The notes beneath the pieces were generated by a model. That model did no database searches and was not told the origin of the DNA. It saw only the letters and a list, made by a program, of their open reading frames with translations. 64,000 nt of DNA from Campylobacter sp. CCS1377 (GTDB taxonomy: Bacteria; Campylobacterota; Campylobacteria; Campylobacterales; Campylobacteraceae), in the NCBI RefSeq assembly GCF_040008265.1, contig NZ_CP155620.1, forward strand, positions 868,001 through 932,000, read 5' to 3'. Positions 1 through 11,387 of the stretch are shown here, piece after piece. Positions within the stretch are counted from its first letter, which is position 1; every line of letters begins with the position of its first letter. The translations under genes and the position numbers were made by a program.

Positions 1-1432
<1,432 letters not shown>

Positions 1433-1438
1433 TTATCC

Positions 1439-2806
1439 TTATTTGTTATTTTTAATAATTTTTTCTAAGCTTAAAGCCCCATCAAGCAAGGTTTGTTCAT
1501 CATAAGCTTTACAGATAAGCTGAGCTGAAATATTAAGTCCTTCTTTGTTTTTGCCTACAGGAATACTAATACCGCCAAGTCCAGCCAAATTTAAAGAAAT
1601 AGTATAAATGTCTTCTAAATATTCCTCAATAGGACTTTTTTTGGCATTAAATTCAAAAGCTGTTGTAGGAGTCACTGGCATAAAAATTAAATCGCAATCT
1701 TTTAAAATTTCTTCATATTTTGCTTTAATTAAAGCTCTAGTTTTTTGTGCTTTAATATAATAAGCATCATAATAACCACTACTTAAAACAAAGGTTCCAA
1801 GTAAAATTCTTCTCTTAACCTCTTCACCAAAACCTTCACTACGAGAATTAATATACATATCTTTTAAATTATGAAAATCTTCACTTCTTCTTCCATATCT
1901 TACCCCATCATAGCGACTTAAATTTGCACTTGCTTCAGCTGTGGCGATAATATAATAAGCTGCAATGTCAAATTTAGAATCAGGCATTTGTCTATAAATA
2001 ATTTCATGTCCATTTGCTTTTAGCATATCAATACTTTTTAAAAGAGTATTTTTAACTTCTTCACTTGCATTGTTAATATAATTTTCAATCACAGTAATTC
2101 TTAATTTTTTTTCAGCATTTAGTTTTGAAGCAGTTTTAATAAATTCTATATTTGCACTAGTGCTATCCATTGGATCATATCCTGCAATAGCATCATAAAG
2201 AATTGCTGCATCTTCAACATTTTGCGTTAAAACTCCAATCTGATCCAAACTTGATGAATAAGAGGCGAGCCCATATCTACTTATCCTTCCATAACTAGGT
2301 TTAAAACCGACACAACCACAAAAAGCTGCAGGCTGACGCACGGAACCACCTGTATCTGAACCTAAACTTGCCAAGGCTAAGCCACCAGCAACTGCAGCAG
2401 CACTACCACCGCTTGAGCCACCTGGAACACGATTAAAATTTGTAGGGTTTAGAGTTTTACCATAAAATGAAGTCGCACTTGAACTTCCCATAGCAAATTC
2501 ATCCATATTGGTGCGTCCATAAGGAGAAAAACCGTTGTTTTTTAAATTTACTATAGCACTTGCGTCATAAGGAGCGACATAACCTTGTAAAATTTTACTC
2601 GCACAAGTTAATTCCCAACCTTTGACGCTAATATTATCTTTTATTGCTATTGGAATACCTTTACCACCATCACTTAAATCTTTAGCTAAAAATTGTTCTA
2701 TATAAGCACCGATTTTTTGCTCTTTTTTAGCTTTTTCATTGAGCTCTTTTTTTAAATTTTCAAGCTCGCTTTGAGACAGTTTTAAAGCTTCTTTGAGAGT
2801 TATCAT
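1439..2806 (-). CDS. gatA: Glutamyl-tRNA(Gln) amidotransferase subunit A
   Basis: GatA is the amidase subunit of the GatCAB complex that turns Glu-tRNA(Gln) or Asp-tRNA(Asn) into the amidated form, the usual route in epsilon-proteobacteria. The amidase-signature triad is readable: Lys56 in AIKDN, Ser131 in PGGSSGGS and Ser155 in GSDTGGSVRQ, with spacing matching characterised GatA proteins. The length of 455 residues is normal. The start ATG overlaps the stop of the upstream 36-codon ORF by 4 bases (ATGA), implying translational coupling. gatB and gatC are not in the window. Confidence 0.96.
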   Translation of the reverse strand: MITLKEALKLSQSELENLKKELNEKAKKEQKIGAYIEQFLAKDLSDGGKGIPIAIKDNISVKGWELTCASKILQGYVAPYDASAIVNLKNNGFSPYGRTNMDEFAMGSSSATSFYGKTLNPTNFNRVPGGSSGGSAAAVAGGLALASLGSDTGGSVRQPAAFCGCVGFKPSYGRISRYGLASYSSSLDQIGVLTQNVEDAAILYDAIAGYDPMDSTSANIEFIKTASKLNAEKKLRITVIENYINNASEEVKNTLLKSIDMLKANGHEIIYRQMPDSKFDIAAYYIIATAEASANLSRYDGVRYGRRSEDFHNLKDMYINSRSEGFGEEVKRRILLGTFVLSSGYYDAYYIKAQKTRALIKAKYEEILKDCDLIFMPVTPTTAFEFNAKKSPIEEYLEDIYTISLNLAGLGGISIPVGKNKEGLNISAQLICKAYDEQTLLDGALSLEKIIKNNK

Positions 2807-2913
2807 CTTTTATCTTCCTTTGTTTTGATTAAAATAATTGCTAAAACAACCATAAAAAATACCGCAATAATAGTACCCAAAATTAAACTGTTTGGAATTT
2901 GAGTGCTAAACAT
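2803..2913 (-). CDS. 36-residue single-pass membrane peptide (Cj1060c-type)
   Basis: This very short ORF reads [13 protein letters not shown]..., a run of about 22 hydrophobic residues, then a basic/acidic tail ending KTKEDKR. Its ATG lies inside the last codons of ileS (8-base overlap) and its TGA overlaps the gatA start (4 bases), so it is embedded in the operon with no spare sequence. From memory, C. jejuni has a similar annotated mini-gene, Cj1060c, at the same place between ileS and gatA. Its function is unknown. One transmembrane helix with a cytoplasmic charged tail is the only structure I can support. Confidence 0.7.
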   Translation of the reverse strand: MFSTQIPNSLILGTIIAVFFMVVLAIILIKTKEDKR

Positions 2914-5662
2914 TTAAAACCTTAGCACATCTGTTGCAAAGTTTTTCCTCATCAACACTTTGAAATTTCCAACATCTTGGGCATTTGCAAGCCTTAGATT
3001 TTGTAATTTTAAAAACATGATTATCTAGTTTAAATTCGCACAAACTTTCATCATCGTCTATATCTTTTACTTCGCTTACCATAAACCAATCGGCTATTTC
3101 TAAAGAATCAAGCTCTAGTAGTTTTTTAGATGAGCATTGCAAATTTAATTCTAATGTAGATTTGATAATTTTATCTTTTTTTAACGCATCAATTTGCTCG
3201 AAAAATTTTTCCCTTGCGCTAAGTAAAAACTCATCTTCAATGTTAAAATCAAAAGAAAAATCTTGGGTATAAATTAAATCAAAAACATCATTTGCATCGC
3301 CCTTGATTAAAATATTTGCATGTTCTAAAGCCTCATCTACCGTATAGCTAAGACTTGGAGCGAGCAAAAACAATAAATGTTTAGCAATTAAAGCCATTGC
3401 AACTTGTGCGCTTTGTCTGCGAATATCAAGCTTATCTTCACAATAAAGCCTGTCTTTACTGATATCAAGATAAATTCCACTCAAATGAGCACTTAAAAAA
3501 TTCAGCAATAAATTAAAACCTTTAGAAAATTCATAATTATCAAAAGAATTTTTAACATTTTTAAATACAATACTCGCTTTACTTAAGATCCATTTGTCTA
3601 TAAAAGAAAATTCTTTAATCTCAAGACTTTGCAAATCATTGGTATTGGCAAGTAAAAATCTGATAGTGTTTCTGATCTTTCGGTATTGCTCGCTGACTTG
3701 TTTTAAAATATTGTCCGAAATTTTTAAATCAGTAGAATAATCACTTAAAAGTATCCACAGTCTTAAAATTTCTACTCCATAGGTTTTTGCTACATACTCA
3801 GGTGGGACAACATTACCTAAAGATTTAGACATTTTTTGCCCTTTTTCATCTGTAGTAAAACCATGCGTTAAAATGCTTTCATATGGAGCCATTTCGTTAA
3901 TAGCAGTACCTACAAGCAAAGAGCTTTGAAACCAACCGCGATGCTGATCGCTTCCTTCTAGATACATATTCGCTCTTTTTTCTCCTGCATCATAATTTCC
4001 GCTATTTAAAACTGCATTGGCTGTGCTTCCGCTGTCAAACCAAACATCTAAAATATCATAAACTTTTTCTAAATCTTGTGCTTTATGCTTAAAATTTTGT
4101 GGCAATAAATCTTTAATATCAAATTCCCACCAAGCATCAGCGCCATTTTTTTCAAAAATTTGAGCCACAAATTCTAGCACTTCATTATCTAAAAGCACTT
4201 CTTTGGTATTTTTATCTCTAAAAAAGGCTATAGGCGTTCCCCAATCTCTTTGTCTTGAAATACACCAATCTGGGCGATTTTCAACCATTGAGCCTATTCT
4301 TTTGATACCATTTTGTGGATAAAATTTAGTTTTGAGAATTTGCTCTTTTGCACATTCTCTTAAGGTTTTACTGTTTAATTTTGGCTCGTCCATAAGAATA
4401 AACCATTGTTTAGTTGCCCTATAAATCACAGGTTTATGCGTTCTCCAACAAAAAGGGTAAGAGTGGATAAATTTAGAGCTTTGTAGTAAATTTTTTCCTA
4501 AAAGTTCTAAAATTTTTTCATTGGCTTTAAAAATATGAAGACCTATAAATTCATCCACTAAATTTGGTGGCAAAAGACCTTTATTTCTTAAAGTTTCATC
4601 ATAACAACCACCATCATCAACAGGCATTAAAACTTCAAGATTGTATTTTAAACTAGCATAATAATCATCTTCTCCATGCCCTGGAGCAGTATGAACAAGT
4701 CCGCTTCCGCCGTCCATTAAAACATGTTCGCCCATTATAAGTAAAGACCTGCGTGAGTTAAGCGGGTTGATGGCTTGGAGTTTTTCAAATTTTTTTGCAT
4801 TGAATTCTTTTTGAATTTCTCCTTTTGTTAAGCCTTTATTCACCATGCTTTCAAGTAGGGGTTTAGCAAAGATGAGTCCTTCGCTTGTGATTACATAGTT
4901 TTCATTAGGGTTTAAAGCAATAGCAACATTTGCCACCAAAGTCCAAGGTGTAGTTGTCCAAATCACAGCACTAGCTTTTTCAACACCTAATTTTTCACAA
5001 GAATTTTCATCCAAAGCAAAAGATACGAAAATCGAATAATCCTCTTTATCTGCGTATTCAACTTCAGCTTCTGCTAGGGCTGATTTTGCTGCCCAGCTCC
5101 AAAAAACAGGCTTAGATCTCTCTTTTAAAAGTCCCTTTTTTGCGATTTTGCAAAGCGTTCTGTAAATAGCTGCTTCAAATTCAAATTTCATAGTCAAATA
5201 AGGCTTATCCCAATCAGCTATAATGCCAAGATTTTTAAATTCTTTTCTTTGGATATTTACAAATTCATCTGCGTGTTTTCTGCATTCTTGACGAATTTCT
5301 TTTTTGCTCATATTTTTCTTTTTTTCTCCAAGTTTTACTTCTACTTGTTGTTCTATAGGAAGTCCATGACAGTCCCAACCTGGAGTGAATCGAATTTTTT
5401 CGCCGTTAAAATAATGCGTTTTAATAATCGTTTCTTTTAAAATTTTATTTAAAGCATGACCTATATGAATGTGTCCGTTAGCATAAGGAGGACCATCGTG
5501 AAGTGTAAATGAGTGTAAAGCATTTTGATTTTTGCTTTTCATTTTTTCATAAGCATAGTTGTTTTCAAACCATTTTTCAAAGCGTTTGGGTTCAAATTCT
5601 GCCAAATTTGCACGCATAGCAAAAGTAGTATTTGGTAAAAGTAAAGTGTCTTTATAATCCAT
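2906..5662 (-). CDS. ileS: Isoleucyl-tRNA synthetase
   Basis: Class Ia synthetase charging tRNA(Ile) with isoleucine. The HIGH motif (residues 66-69, in [10 protein letters not shown]) and the KMSKS loop (about 610-614) are intact. The C-terminus carries zinc-binding pairs CPRC and CNRC, the bacterial zinc-finger form of IleRS. At 918 residues it has the normal length. It is the first gene of the minus-strand run ileS - 36-codon ORF - gatA - guaB. A divergent 97-bp spacer with a TAGAAT -10 candidate separates it from the CinA-like gene. Confidence 0.97.
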   Translation of the reverse strand: MDYKDTLLLPNTTFAMRANLAEFEPKRFEKWFENNYAYEKMKSKNQNALHSFTLHDGPPYANGHIHIGHALNKILKETIIKTHYFNGEKIRFTPGWDCHGLPIEQQVEVKLGEKKKNMSKKEIRQECRKHADEFVNIQRKEFKNLGIIADWDKPYLTMKFEFEAAIYRTLCKIAKKGLLKERSKPVFWSWAAKSALAEAEVEYADKEDYSIFVSFALDENSCEKLGVEKASAVIWTTTPWTLVANVAIALNPNENYVITSEGLIFAKPLLESMVNKGLTKGEIQKEFNAKKFEKLQAINPLNSRRSLLIMGEHVLMDGGSGLVHTAPGHGEDDYYASLKYNLEVLMPVDDGGCYDETLRNKGLLPPNLVDEFIGLHIFKANEKILELLGKNLLQSSKFIHSYPFCWRTHKPVIYRATKQWFILMDEPKLNSKTLRECAKEQILKTKFYPQNGIKRIGSMVENRPDWCISRQRDWGTPIAFFRDKNTKEVLLDNEVLEFVAQIFEKNGADAWWEFDIKDLLPQNFKHKAQDLEKVYDILDVWFDSGSTANAVLNSGNYDAGEKRANMYLEGSDQHRGWFQSSLLVGTAINEMAPYESILTHGFTTDEKGQKMSKSLGNVVPPEYVAKTYGVEILRLWILLSDYSTDLKISDNILKQVSEQYRKIRNTIRFLLANTNDLQSLEIKEFSFIDKWILSKASIVFKNVKNSFDNYEFSKGFNLLLNFLSAHLSGIYLDISKDRLYCEDKLDIRRQSAQVAMALIAKHLLFLLAPSLSYTVDEALEHANILIKGDANDVFDLIYTQDFSFDFNIEDEFLLSAREKFFEQIDALKKDKIIKSTLELNLQCSSKKLLELDSLEIADWFMVSEVKDIDDDESLCEFKLDNHVFKITKSKACKCPRCWKFQSVDEEKLCNRCAKVLNV

Positions 5663-5693
5663 CGAAGTAACCTTAGAAAAAAATAAATAGCCA

Positions 5694-5699
5694 ATTCTA
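5694..5699 (-). promoter_or_regulatory. Candidate -10 box for ileS
   Basis: The minus strand reads GTAGAATTGG here, a good Campylobacter-type -10 about 32 bases upstream of the ileS start. No -35 box is expected, because sigma-70 promoters in this genus typically show only a T-rich periodic upstream region. Confidence 0.45.
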
Positions 5700-5733
5700 C
5701 TTAAAATAGCTTTAATTTTAACTTTTTTTTCAT

Positions 5734-5739
5734 TATAAT
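5734..5739 (+). promoter_or_regulatory. Candidate -10 box for the CinA-like gene
   Basis: A perfect TATAAT preceded by an eight-T run. The predicted transcript would start about 6-8 bases downstream, leaving a very short leader that still contains AAGGA before the ATG at 5760. Confidence 0.5.
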
Positions 5740-5759
5740 TTTAAGAAAAAAGGAAAAAA

Positions 5760-6848
5760 ATGAAACATTTACTTTTTGTTGTTGGATATGAGCTTTTCAT
5801 TAATAAAAATTATATGCAATATCTCTATAGAATTTACGAAAAAAAATTTCAAGAACTTAGTGAAATTAAATTTTTAAACAAAAACGACAAAAATCTACCT
5901 TTTTTGCTTGAAAAATTCTCTAAAGAATATAATTATATTACTATTTTCTCAGAAGCGCAGTATTATAGTACTTGTGCAAAAATCATTGCAACGCTAAATG
6001 ATGATAGTTTGGTATTCAAAGATGAAATTTTAGCACCGACAAATTCCATTAGTGTCTCTGGGAGCTTTTTAACTAAGATAAATCATTGTCAAATCAATCT
6101 TTTAAAAATCAAAACAAACGAAAAGCCACCAGAGCTTTTGGGAGAATTTGAATGCGATTTTAAGTTTTTTTGTTTAAATGATACTGATGAGGATAGTGCG
6201 AAACTTCTACTTCAAACTTTTACAAAAACTTATGATATCATCATTCAAACAAGTGCAATTTTAGATAATCTTATTTTAATTAAAGCCATAAGTAAAAATT
6301 ATGGACATTTTGAAGCATTTTTTAATAGTGTAAGACAATTATTTAAAAATAAATTTATTCCCTATAAAAATCCTATTGAATTTATAGTTGCTAAATTGCT
6401 TGAAAAAAAATTAAAAATTTCTTTTGCGGAGAGTTGTACCGCTGGACTTTGTTCCGCAACTTTAGCTGGGATAAATGGGATAAGTGAAATCTTTGAAGGT
6501 TCTTTGGTTGTATATTCTAATCGCCTGAAAGAAAAATGGCTTGGGGTGGATAGCGAAATTTTAAAAGATGGCGGAGAATACAGTAAAGCTTGCGTATTTT
6601 TTATGCTAAAAGGGGCTTTAAAAACTACTCAAGCAGATTTTGTTTTGGCAATCAGCGGAGTAGCAGGAGAGCAAGATGATAAAGGTATAAAAGCTGGTAA
6701 AATTTTTATTGGTGCCATGGATAAAGAAGGGAAATTTATAGAAGAAGAAATTTTATTACAAGGAGATAGGAATTTTGTAAGAGATCAGGCTGTTTTAAAA
6801 GCTTTTATAATGCTTTTAAAACTAAGACCTGATGTTTTTGCAATTTAG
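5760..6848 (+). CDS. CinA-family protein with PncC-like C-terminal domain
   Basis: The C-terminal half (about residues 205-355) is a CinA C-terminal/PncC domain: it contains SFAESCTAGLCSATLAGI, LVVYSNRLKEKWLGV and AISGVAGE, as in nicotinamide-nucleotide amidases that recycle NMN to NaMN. The N-terminal 190 residues occupy the place of the MoaB-like CinA domain, but I see none of the expected glycine-rich motif, so this half is strongly diverged. From memory it corresponds to Cj1062-type proteins. The last four bases overlap the convergent tpx gene. Amidase activity is inferred from family. Confidence 0.75.
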   Translation: MKHLLFVVGYELFINKNYMQYLYRIYEKKFQELSEIKFLNKNDKNLPFLLEKFSKEYNYITIFSEAQYYSTCAKIIATLNDDSLVFKDEILAPTNSISVSGSFLTKINHCQINLLKIKTNEKPPELLGEFECDFKFFCLNDTDEDSAKLLLQTFTKTYDIIIQTSAILDNLILIKAISKNYGHFEAFFNSVRQLFKNKFIPYKNPIEFIVAKLLEKKLKISFAESCTAGLCSATLAGINGISEIFEGSLVVYSNRLKEKWLGVDSEILKDGGEYSKACVFFMLKGALKTTQADFVLAISGVAGEQDDKGIKAGKIFIGAMDKEGKFIEEEILLQGDRNFVRDQAVLKAFIMLLKLRPDVFAI

Positions 6849-7372
6849 TGGCAAGATCCGCAACAACAAGATGATTTAGAAGAAAAGAATTCATCTAAAG
6901 CTTCGATATTTGGCATATTAGTGATTTCATCTACAAGCTCTTTATAAACAACTTGTCCTTTTTTTACTACGAAAATAGCTCTTGCAAGCAAACCAGTTAA
7001 AGGACCTTCGTTAATTAAAACGCCATATTTTTCACCAAATTCTTTAGAAACAAAATCACTAGCAGTGATGATATTTTCTATATTTTCAACGCTGCAAAAT
7101 CTTCCCATTGCAAAAGGTAAATCCATGCTTACAACAATAACTTCAGCATTTGGATAAGAGGCAATTTTTTTATTAAATTCTCTAGCTTCATTTGCGCAAA
7201 CTGGAGTATCAAGGCTTGGAACACTTAGGATGATTTGCGTTTTTTCACTATCTGCAATTTTTACATCGCTTAAATCTTTTGCTTTTAAAACAAGCTGAGG
7301 AGCTTTATCACCAACTTTAACTTCATTTCCTTTCAAACTAACTTCATTTCCCTTAAAATGAACTTTACTCAT
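6845..7372 (-). CDS. tpx: Thiol peroxidase with Cys-rich C-terminal tail
   Basis: Tpx is a peroxiredoxin reducing H2O2 and organic peroxides, with electrons from thioredoxin. The peroxidatic Cys59 (SLDTPVCANEAREF) and resolving Cys93 (GRFCSVENI) have the classical spacing. The final eight residues, SCCCGSCH, hold four extra cysteines and a histidine that ordinary Tpx proteins lack; this tail could bind metal or take part in thiol exchange, but that is inference. It has its own TATAAT-type promoter, and its 3' end overlaps the convergent CinA-like gene by 4 bases. Confidence 0.95.
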   Translation of the reverse strand: MSKVHFKGNEVSLKGNEVKVGDKAPQLVLKAKDLSDVKIADSEKTQIILSVPSLDTPVCANEAREFNKKIASYPNAEVIVVSMDLPFAMGRFCSVENIENIITASDFVSKEFGEKYGVLINEGPLTGLLARAIFVVKKGQVVYKELVDEITNMPNIEALDEFFSSKSSCCCGSCH

Positions 7373-7414
7373 AATATTTTCCTCTCTTTTTTGTTAAATA
7401 ATTTAGGAAAAGGT

Positions 7415-7420
7415 ATTATA
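7415..7420 (-). promoter_or_regulatory. Candidate -10 box for tpx
   Basis: The minus strand reads CCTATAATACC, a perfect TATAAT about 43 bases upstream of the tpx ATG, followed by a leader ending in a GAGAGGA ribosome site. Confidence 0.55.
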
Positions 7421-7447
7421 GGATAAAGTTTTTAATTTTTGGTAAAA

Positions 7448-8191
7448 CTAAAATATATAACTCTCCACAAGTTTTTGAATGAGTAAATTCCATCCATCAA
7501 CCAAAACAAAAATTAAAAGTTTAAAAGGCAAGGATATCATTACAGGAGGTAGCATCATCATACCCATAGACATTAAAACAGAGCTTACTATCATATCAAT
7601 AACCAAAAAGGGCAGATAAATTAAAAAACCTATTTCAAAAGCTGTCTTTAGCTCACTTATCATAAAAGCAGGAACAACGATGGTTAAAGGAACATCATCG
7701 ACATTTTGAGGATTAGGCAAATTCCTTATGCGGTAAAATAAAGCCAGATCTTTTTCTCTTGTATTATTTAGCATAAAATCTTTAAAAGGTTTTACTCCTT
7801 TTGCAAAAGCTTCTTCATAGCCAATTTGCTCTGCCAAATAAGGTTTTACTCCTTCATTGTAAGATTTTGTTGCTACAGGCTCCATGATAAAAAAAGTTAA
7901 AACAAGAGCCAAGGTTATCAAGATAGTGTTTGGCGGCATAGTTTGTGTCCCCATAGCTTGACGCAAAAATGAAAATACTACAACAAGTCTTAAAAATGAG
8001 GTCATTACAAAAATGATACTAGGTGCTAAAGCCAATATAGTTAAAACAATAATTATATTTAATGTAGTAACAAGCTGATTTGGAGTGTTTGGCGCACTAA
8101 GACTTAAATTTACTGTTGGAATGGTTGCTTCAGCAGCGAGGAGAATGTTAAAAAATGCACTAAAAAACAAAAGTATTAAAAATTTTTTCAA
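7448..8191 (-). CDS. fliP: Flagellar type III export protein FliP
   Basis: FliP forms the export-gate pore of the flagellar type III secretion system in the inner membrane with FliQ and FliR. The 247-residue protein opens with a signal peptide (MKKFLILLFFSAFFNILLAAE), as FliP proteins do, followed by the family core TSFLRLVVVFSFLRQAMGTQ and a C-terminal double helix with LMSMGMMMLPP. It stands alone between tpx and the divergent glmU; other flagellar genes are not in the window, and no sigma-54 or sigma-28 promoter was obvious. Confidence 0.96.
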   Translation of the reverse strand: MKKFLILLFFSAFFNILLAAEATIPTVNLSLSAPNTPNQLVTTLNIIIVLTILALAPSIIFVMTSFLRLVVVFSFLRQAMGTQTMPPNTILITLALVLTFFIMEPVATKSYNEGVKPYLAEQIGYEEAFAKGVKPFKDFMLNNTREKDLALFYRIRNLPNPQNVDDVPLTIVVPAFMISELKTAFEIGFLIYLPFLVIDMIVSSVLMSMGMMMLPPVMISLPFKLLIFVLVDGWNLLIQKLVESYIF

Positions 8192-8284
8192 AAATAAACC
8201 TTAAATTTAAAAATAAAGCTTAATTTTAACTTTTGCTGACTAAAAAATAGTTTAACTTTGGATTTAAATTTAACTTTAAAATGC

Positions 8285-8290
8285 TAAAAT
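8285..8290 (+). promoter_or_regulatory. Candidate extended -10 box for the glmU operon
   Basis: TGC-TAAAAT is an extended -10 motif 35 bases upstream of the glmU ATG, preceded by AT-rich sequence. The leader ends in AAAGGT. No comparable element is seen within the following operon, whose genes overlap or abut. Confidence 0.4.
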
Positions 8291-8324
8291 TAAACCCAAA
8301 AATTATCCACAAAGGTATTTTATA

Positions 8325-9614
8325 ATGAAAACTTCCATTTTGATTTTAGCAGCAGGGCTTGGCACTAGAATGAAATCCGAAAAACCAAAAGTATTACAAG
8401 AGCTTTGCCAAAAGAGTATGATTTTGCATATTTTAGAGAAAGCATTTAATATAAGTGATGATGTAAGTGTGGTTTTATCACACCAAAAAGAACGCATAGA
8501 AAAGCAAATTTTAGAACATTTTCCTAAGACTAAGATTTTGGAGCAAGATTTAGTAAATTTCCCTGGCACAGCAGGGGCTTTAAAAAATTTCAATGCTAAA
8601 AATGAAAGGGTTTTGATCCTTTGCGGGGATATGCCTTTGGTTGAAAGTGAGAGTTTGCAAAATTTACTTGAGTGTGATGGGGATTTAAATTTAGCCGTTT
8701 TTAAAGCAAAAGATGCAAAAAGCTATGGTAGAGTGATTATAAAAAATGAGGAAGTGGAAAAAATCGTTGAATTTAAAGATGCAAACGAAGAAGAGAAAAA
8801 AGTAGATGTTTGCAATGCTGGTGTGTATGTGTTTAACTCGCAACTTTTAAAAGAAATTTTACCTTTGATTGATAATAAAAATGTCGCAAAAGAGTATTAT
8901 TTAACCGATGCCATTTCTTTGGCAAAAAAACGAGGTGCAAAAATCAAAGCCGTTTTTGTGGATGAAGATGAATTTATGGGGATAAATGACAAATTTGAGC
9001 TAAGTATAGCACAAAATTTAATGCAAGAAAAAATCAAAAAACACTGGATGAAGCAAGGTGTGATTTTTCATTTACCACAAAGCACTTATATAGGTTTAGA
9101 TGTGGAATTTAGTGGCGAATGTGAAGTGTATGAAAATGTGCGTATAGAAGGCAAAAGTAAAATCATTAATTCTATCATTAAAAGCTCAAGTGTGATTGAA
9201 AATAGTATAGTGGAAAATTCAGATATAGGGCCAATGGCGCATTTAAGACCAAATTGTGAGATAAAAGATACGCATATAGGAAATTTCGTAGAATGCAAAA
9301 ATGCTAAATTAAATGCGGTAAAAGCAGGGCATTTAAGTTATTTAGGTGATTGTGAGATAGATAGTGGGACTAATATAGGTTGCGGTACTATAACTTGCAA
9401 TTATGATGGAGTAAAAAAACACAAAACCATCATAGGAAAAAATGTTTTCGTGGGTTCTGATACACAATTTATCGCTCCTGTAAAAATAGAAGATGATGTG
9501 ATAATCGCTGCTGGAAGCTCTGTTACAAGTGATGTTGAAAGCGGTTCACTTTTTATCAATCGTGCCGAAAAAAGAATTATAAAAGATTATTATTATAAGA
9601 AATTTCAAAAATGA
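8325..9614 (+). CDS. glmU: Bifunctional GlmU (UDP-GlcNAc synthesis)
   Basis: GlmU acetylates glucosamine-1-phosphate and then makes UDP-GlcNAc for peptidoglycan and lipooligosaccharide. The N-terminal nucleotidyltransferase shows LAAGLGTRMKSEKPKVLQ (residues 8-25). The C-terminal half is a left-handed beta-helix of hexapeptide repeats with the acetyltransferase stretch GTITCNYDG. The length of 429 residues is slightly below the 456 of E. coli, as in other Campylobacter. It heads a run of seven genes (glmU to truA) that overlap or lie within 2 bases of each other; its stop overlaps coaBC by 4 bases. Confidence 0.96.
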   Translation: MKTSILILAAGLGTRMKSEKPKVLQELCQKSMILHILEKAFNISDDVSVVLSHQKERIEKQILEHFPKTKILEQDLVNFPGTAGALKNFNAKNERVLILCGDMPLVESESLQNLLECDGDLNLAVFKAKDAKSYGRVIIKNEEVEKIVEFKDANEEEKKVDVCNAGVYVFNSQLLKEILPLIDNKNVAKEYYLTDAISLAKKRGAKIKAVFVDEDEFMGINDKFELSIAQNLMQEKIKKHWMKQGVIFHLPQSTYIGLDVEFSGECEVYENVRIEGKSKIINSIIKSSSVIENSIVENSDIGPMAHLRPNCEIKDTHIGNFVECKNAKLNAVKAGHLSYLGDCEIDSGTNIGCGTITCNYDGVKKHKTIIGKNVFVGSDTQFIAPVKIEDDVIIAAGSSVTSDVESGSLFINRAEKRIIKDYYYKKFQK

Positions 9615-10768
9615 AAAAAACTATACTTTTGGCGATTAGTGGTAGCATAGCCTTTTATAAAACTTATGAGCTTATTTCTTTGTTTAAAAAAGAAGGTTTT
9701 AGAGTGAAAGTTTTACTTTCAAATGGACTTTTAAAATTTGCTTCTAAAATGAGTTTTGAAGCTTTGGCTGATGAAGTTTTGTGTGAAGAAAATGAAAGCT
9801 GGAAAAACTCTAACAATCACATTACTTTTAGTAAAGATGCGGATTTAATTCTTTTTGCACCTGCAAGTGTAAATTCTATAAACAAACTAGCCTTAGGCAT
9901 AGCGGATAATCTTTTCATTCAAACGCTAATCGCCACGAATAAACCACTCGTCATTGCTCCAGCTGCAAATACTAATATGTATCATCATTTTAGCACACAA
10001 AATTCGCTAAATTTGCTAAAAAATAACAAGGCTTTAATCATAGAACCTATTTGTAAAGTTTTAGCTTGTAAAGATGAAGGTATAGGAGCTTTAGCAGAGA
10101 TTAAAGATATTTTTAATATTACTAAAAGAGAGCTTTTAAAAGAGGAATTTTGGTTTGAAAAAAGCATTTTAATCACAGGGGGTGGCACAAAAGAAAAAAT
10201 CGATGATGTGCGTTGTGTGAGTAATTTTTCTAGTGGAAAAATGGCAAAGGCTATTGCAGATGCTTTTTATTTTTTAGGAGCTAAAGTAACGTTTTTAAGC
10301 TCGGTTGATTTTGATGCGCCTTATGAGATTTTAAAATTTGAAAGTTCTTTTGATTTAAAAGAATTATTAAATCAAAATTTAGAAAAAGATTATTTGATTA
10401 TGACGGCTGCGGTAAGTGATTTTGTGCCTGAGTTTAAAAAAGGTAAAATCAAAAAAAATGAGCATTTAGATGGCTTAACTTTGCATTTAAGCTTAAATGA
10501 AGATTTACTCAAAAACCTTGAGTTTAAAGGTAAAAAAATAGGATTTAAAATGGAATTTGATCCTAAAAATGCCTTAGAAAATGCTAAAAAATCCTTAAGC
10601 GAAAAAAAGCTTGATATGGTATGTCTTAATATTTTAGATGAGAAAAATCATTTTGGTAGCGATTTAAATGAAATTCATTTTATAACTGCTGGTGAAAATA
10701 AAAAAAGTGGCTTAAAAAGCAAAGAAGAGTTAGCATATGTTTTAGCAAAGCGCTTAAAAGGACTTTGA
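9611..10768 (+). CDS. coaBC: Phosphopantothenoylcysteine synthetase/decarboxylase
   Basis: Bifunctional enzyme of coenzyme A synthesis, joining 4'-phosphopantothenate to cysteine (CoaB) and decarboxylating the product (CoaC). The N-terminal flavoprotein domain has the active-site His70 (NNHITFSKDADL) and the PAANTNM stretch. The C-terminal CoaB domain shows ITGGGTKEKIDDVR and the basic KKGKIKK segment. At 385 residues it is near the usual 400. The start forms an ATGA overlap with glmU. The gene was called dfp in older annotations. Confidence 0.95.
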   Translation: MKKTILLAISGSIAFYKTYELISLFKKEGFRVKVLLSNGLLKFASKMSFEALADEVLCEENESWKNSNNHITFSKDADLILFAPASVNSINKLALGIADNLFIQTLIATNKPLVIAPAANTNMYHHFSTQNSLNLLKNNKALIIEPICKVLACKDEGIGALAEIKDIFNITKRELLKEEFWFEKSILITGGGTKEKIDDVRCVSNFSSGKMAKAIADAFYFLGAKVTFLSSVDFDAPYEILKFESSFDLKELLNQNLEKDYLIMTAAVSDFVPEFKKGKIKKNEHLDGLTLHLSLNEDLLKNLEFKGKKIGFKMEFDPKNALENAKKSLSEKKLDMVCLNILDEKNHFGSDLNEIHFITAGENKKSGLKSKEELAYVLAKRLKGL

Positions 10769-11385
10769 TGGGTCTTATAAATTCAACTTTACCCATACAC
10801 ATTAAAGTACTTGAAAAATCAGGATACAACAACTATACTTTACTCTTAAATCATAAAAAAATTCAAACAAAAAGTTTAATAGATCTTGATGAGCAAAGTG
10901 AGTATTTAGCGGAGCTTTATACCACGAAAGAGGGGATTTTGCAGTTTAAAAATTTATATAAAAAGCCAGAAATTTCTTATTTTGCACAAGGGCTTGATTT
11001 GATTGTAAGGCTTTTAGAATATGATTTGGATTTTAAAAATTATATTTTAGAGCAGCTGATAAATTGCAACGAAAAGCAAGATTTTTTAGTCTATAAAGAG
11101 ATGCTTTTTGCAAGTCTTGAAGGCATTTATCATATACCTTTTATTTATGAGGATAAAAAATGTTTATTTCAACTCAAATTCAATGAAGAAAAATGTGAAC
11201 TTTATTTATATTTTAGTGTATTTGGTGCATTAAAAATTATATTTAACGAGCAAAATATGCAAATTTTTTCGCCCTTTGCAAAAGTGCAAATATTTTTAAG
11301 TCAATATTTAGAAAAAGAAGTTATACAAGAACAAAAAATTAATGCTTTATTTGTATTTAAAAAATTATTAGATTTTAAAGGATAA
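10768..11385 (+). CDS. Conserved hypothetical protein between coaBC and uppS
   Basis: I do not recognise a family. The 205-residue protein is acidic and rich in Leu, Phe, Tyr and Lys, with no signal peptide and no convincing membrane helix, so it is probably cytosolic. The ATG at 10768 makes a TGATG junction with the coaBC stop and is a better start than the TTG one codon earlier. Its position between coaBC and uppS matches, from memory, C. jejuni Cj0823. The fixed place in an envelope-precursor operon hints at a core role, but function is unknown. Confidence 0.8.
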   Translation: MGLINSTLPIHIKVLEKSGYNNYTLLLNHKKIQTKSLIDLDEQSEYLAELYTTKEGILQFKNLYKKPEISYFAQGLDLIVRLLEYDLDFKNYILEQLINCNEKQDFLVYKEMLFASLEGIYHIPFIYEDKKCLFQLKFNEEKCELYLYFSVFGALKIIFNEQNMQIFSPFAKVQIFLSQYLEKEVIQEQKINALFVFKKLLDFKG

Positions 11386-11387
11386 AA

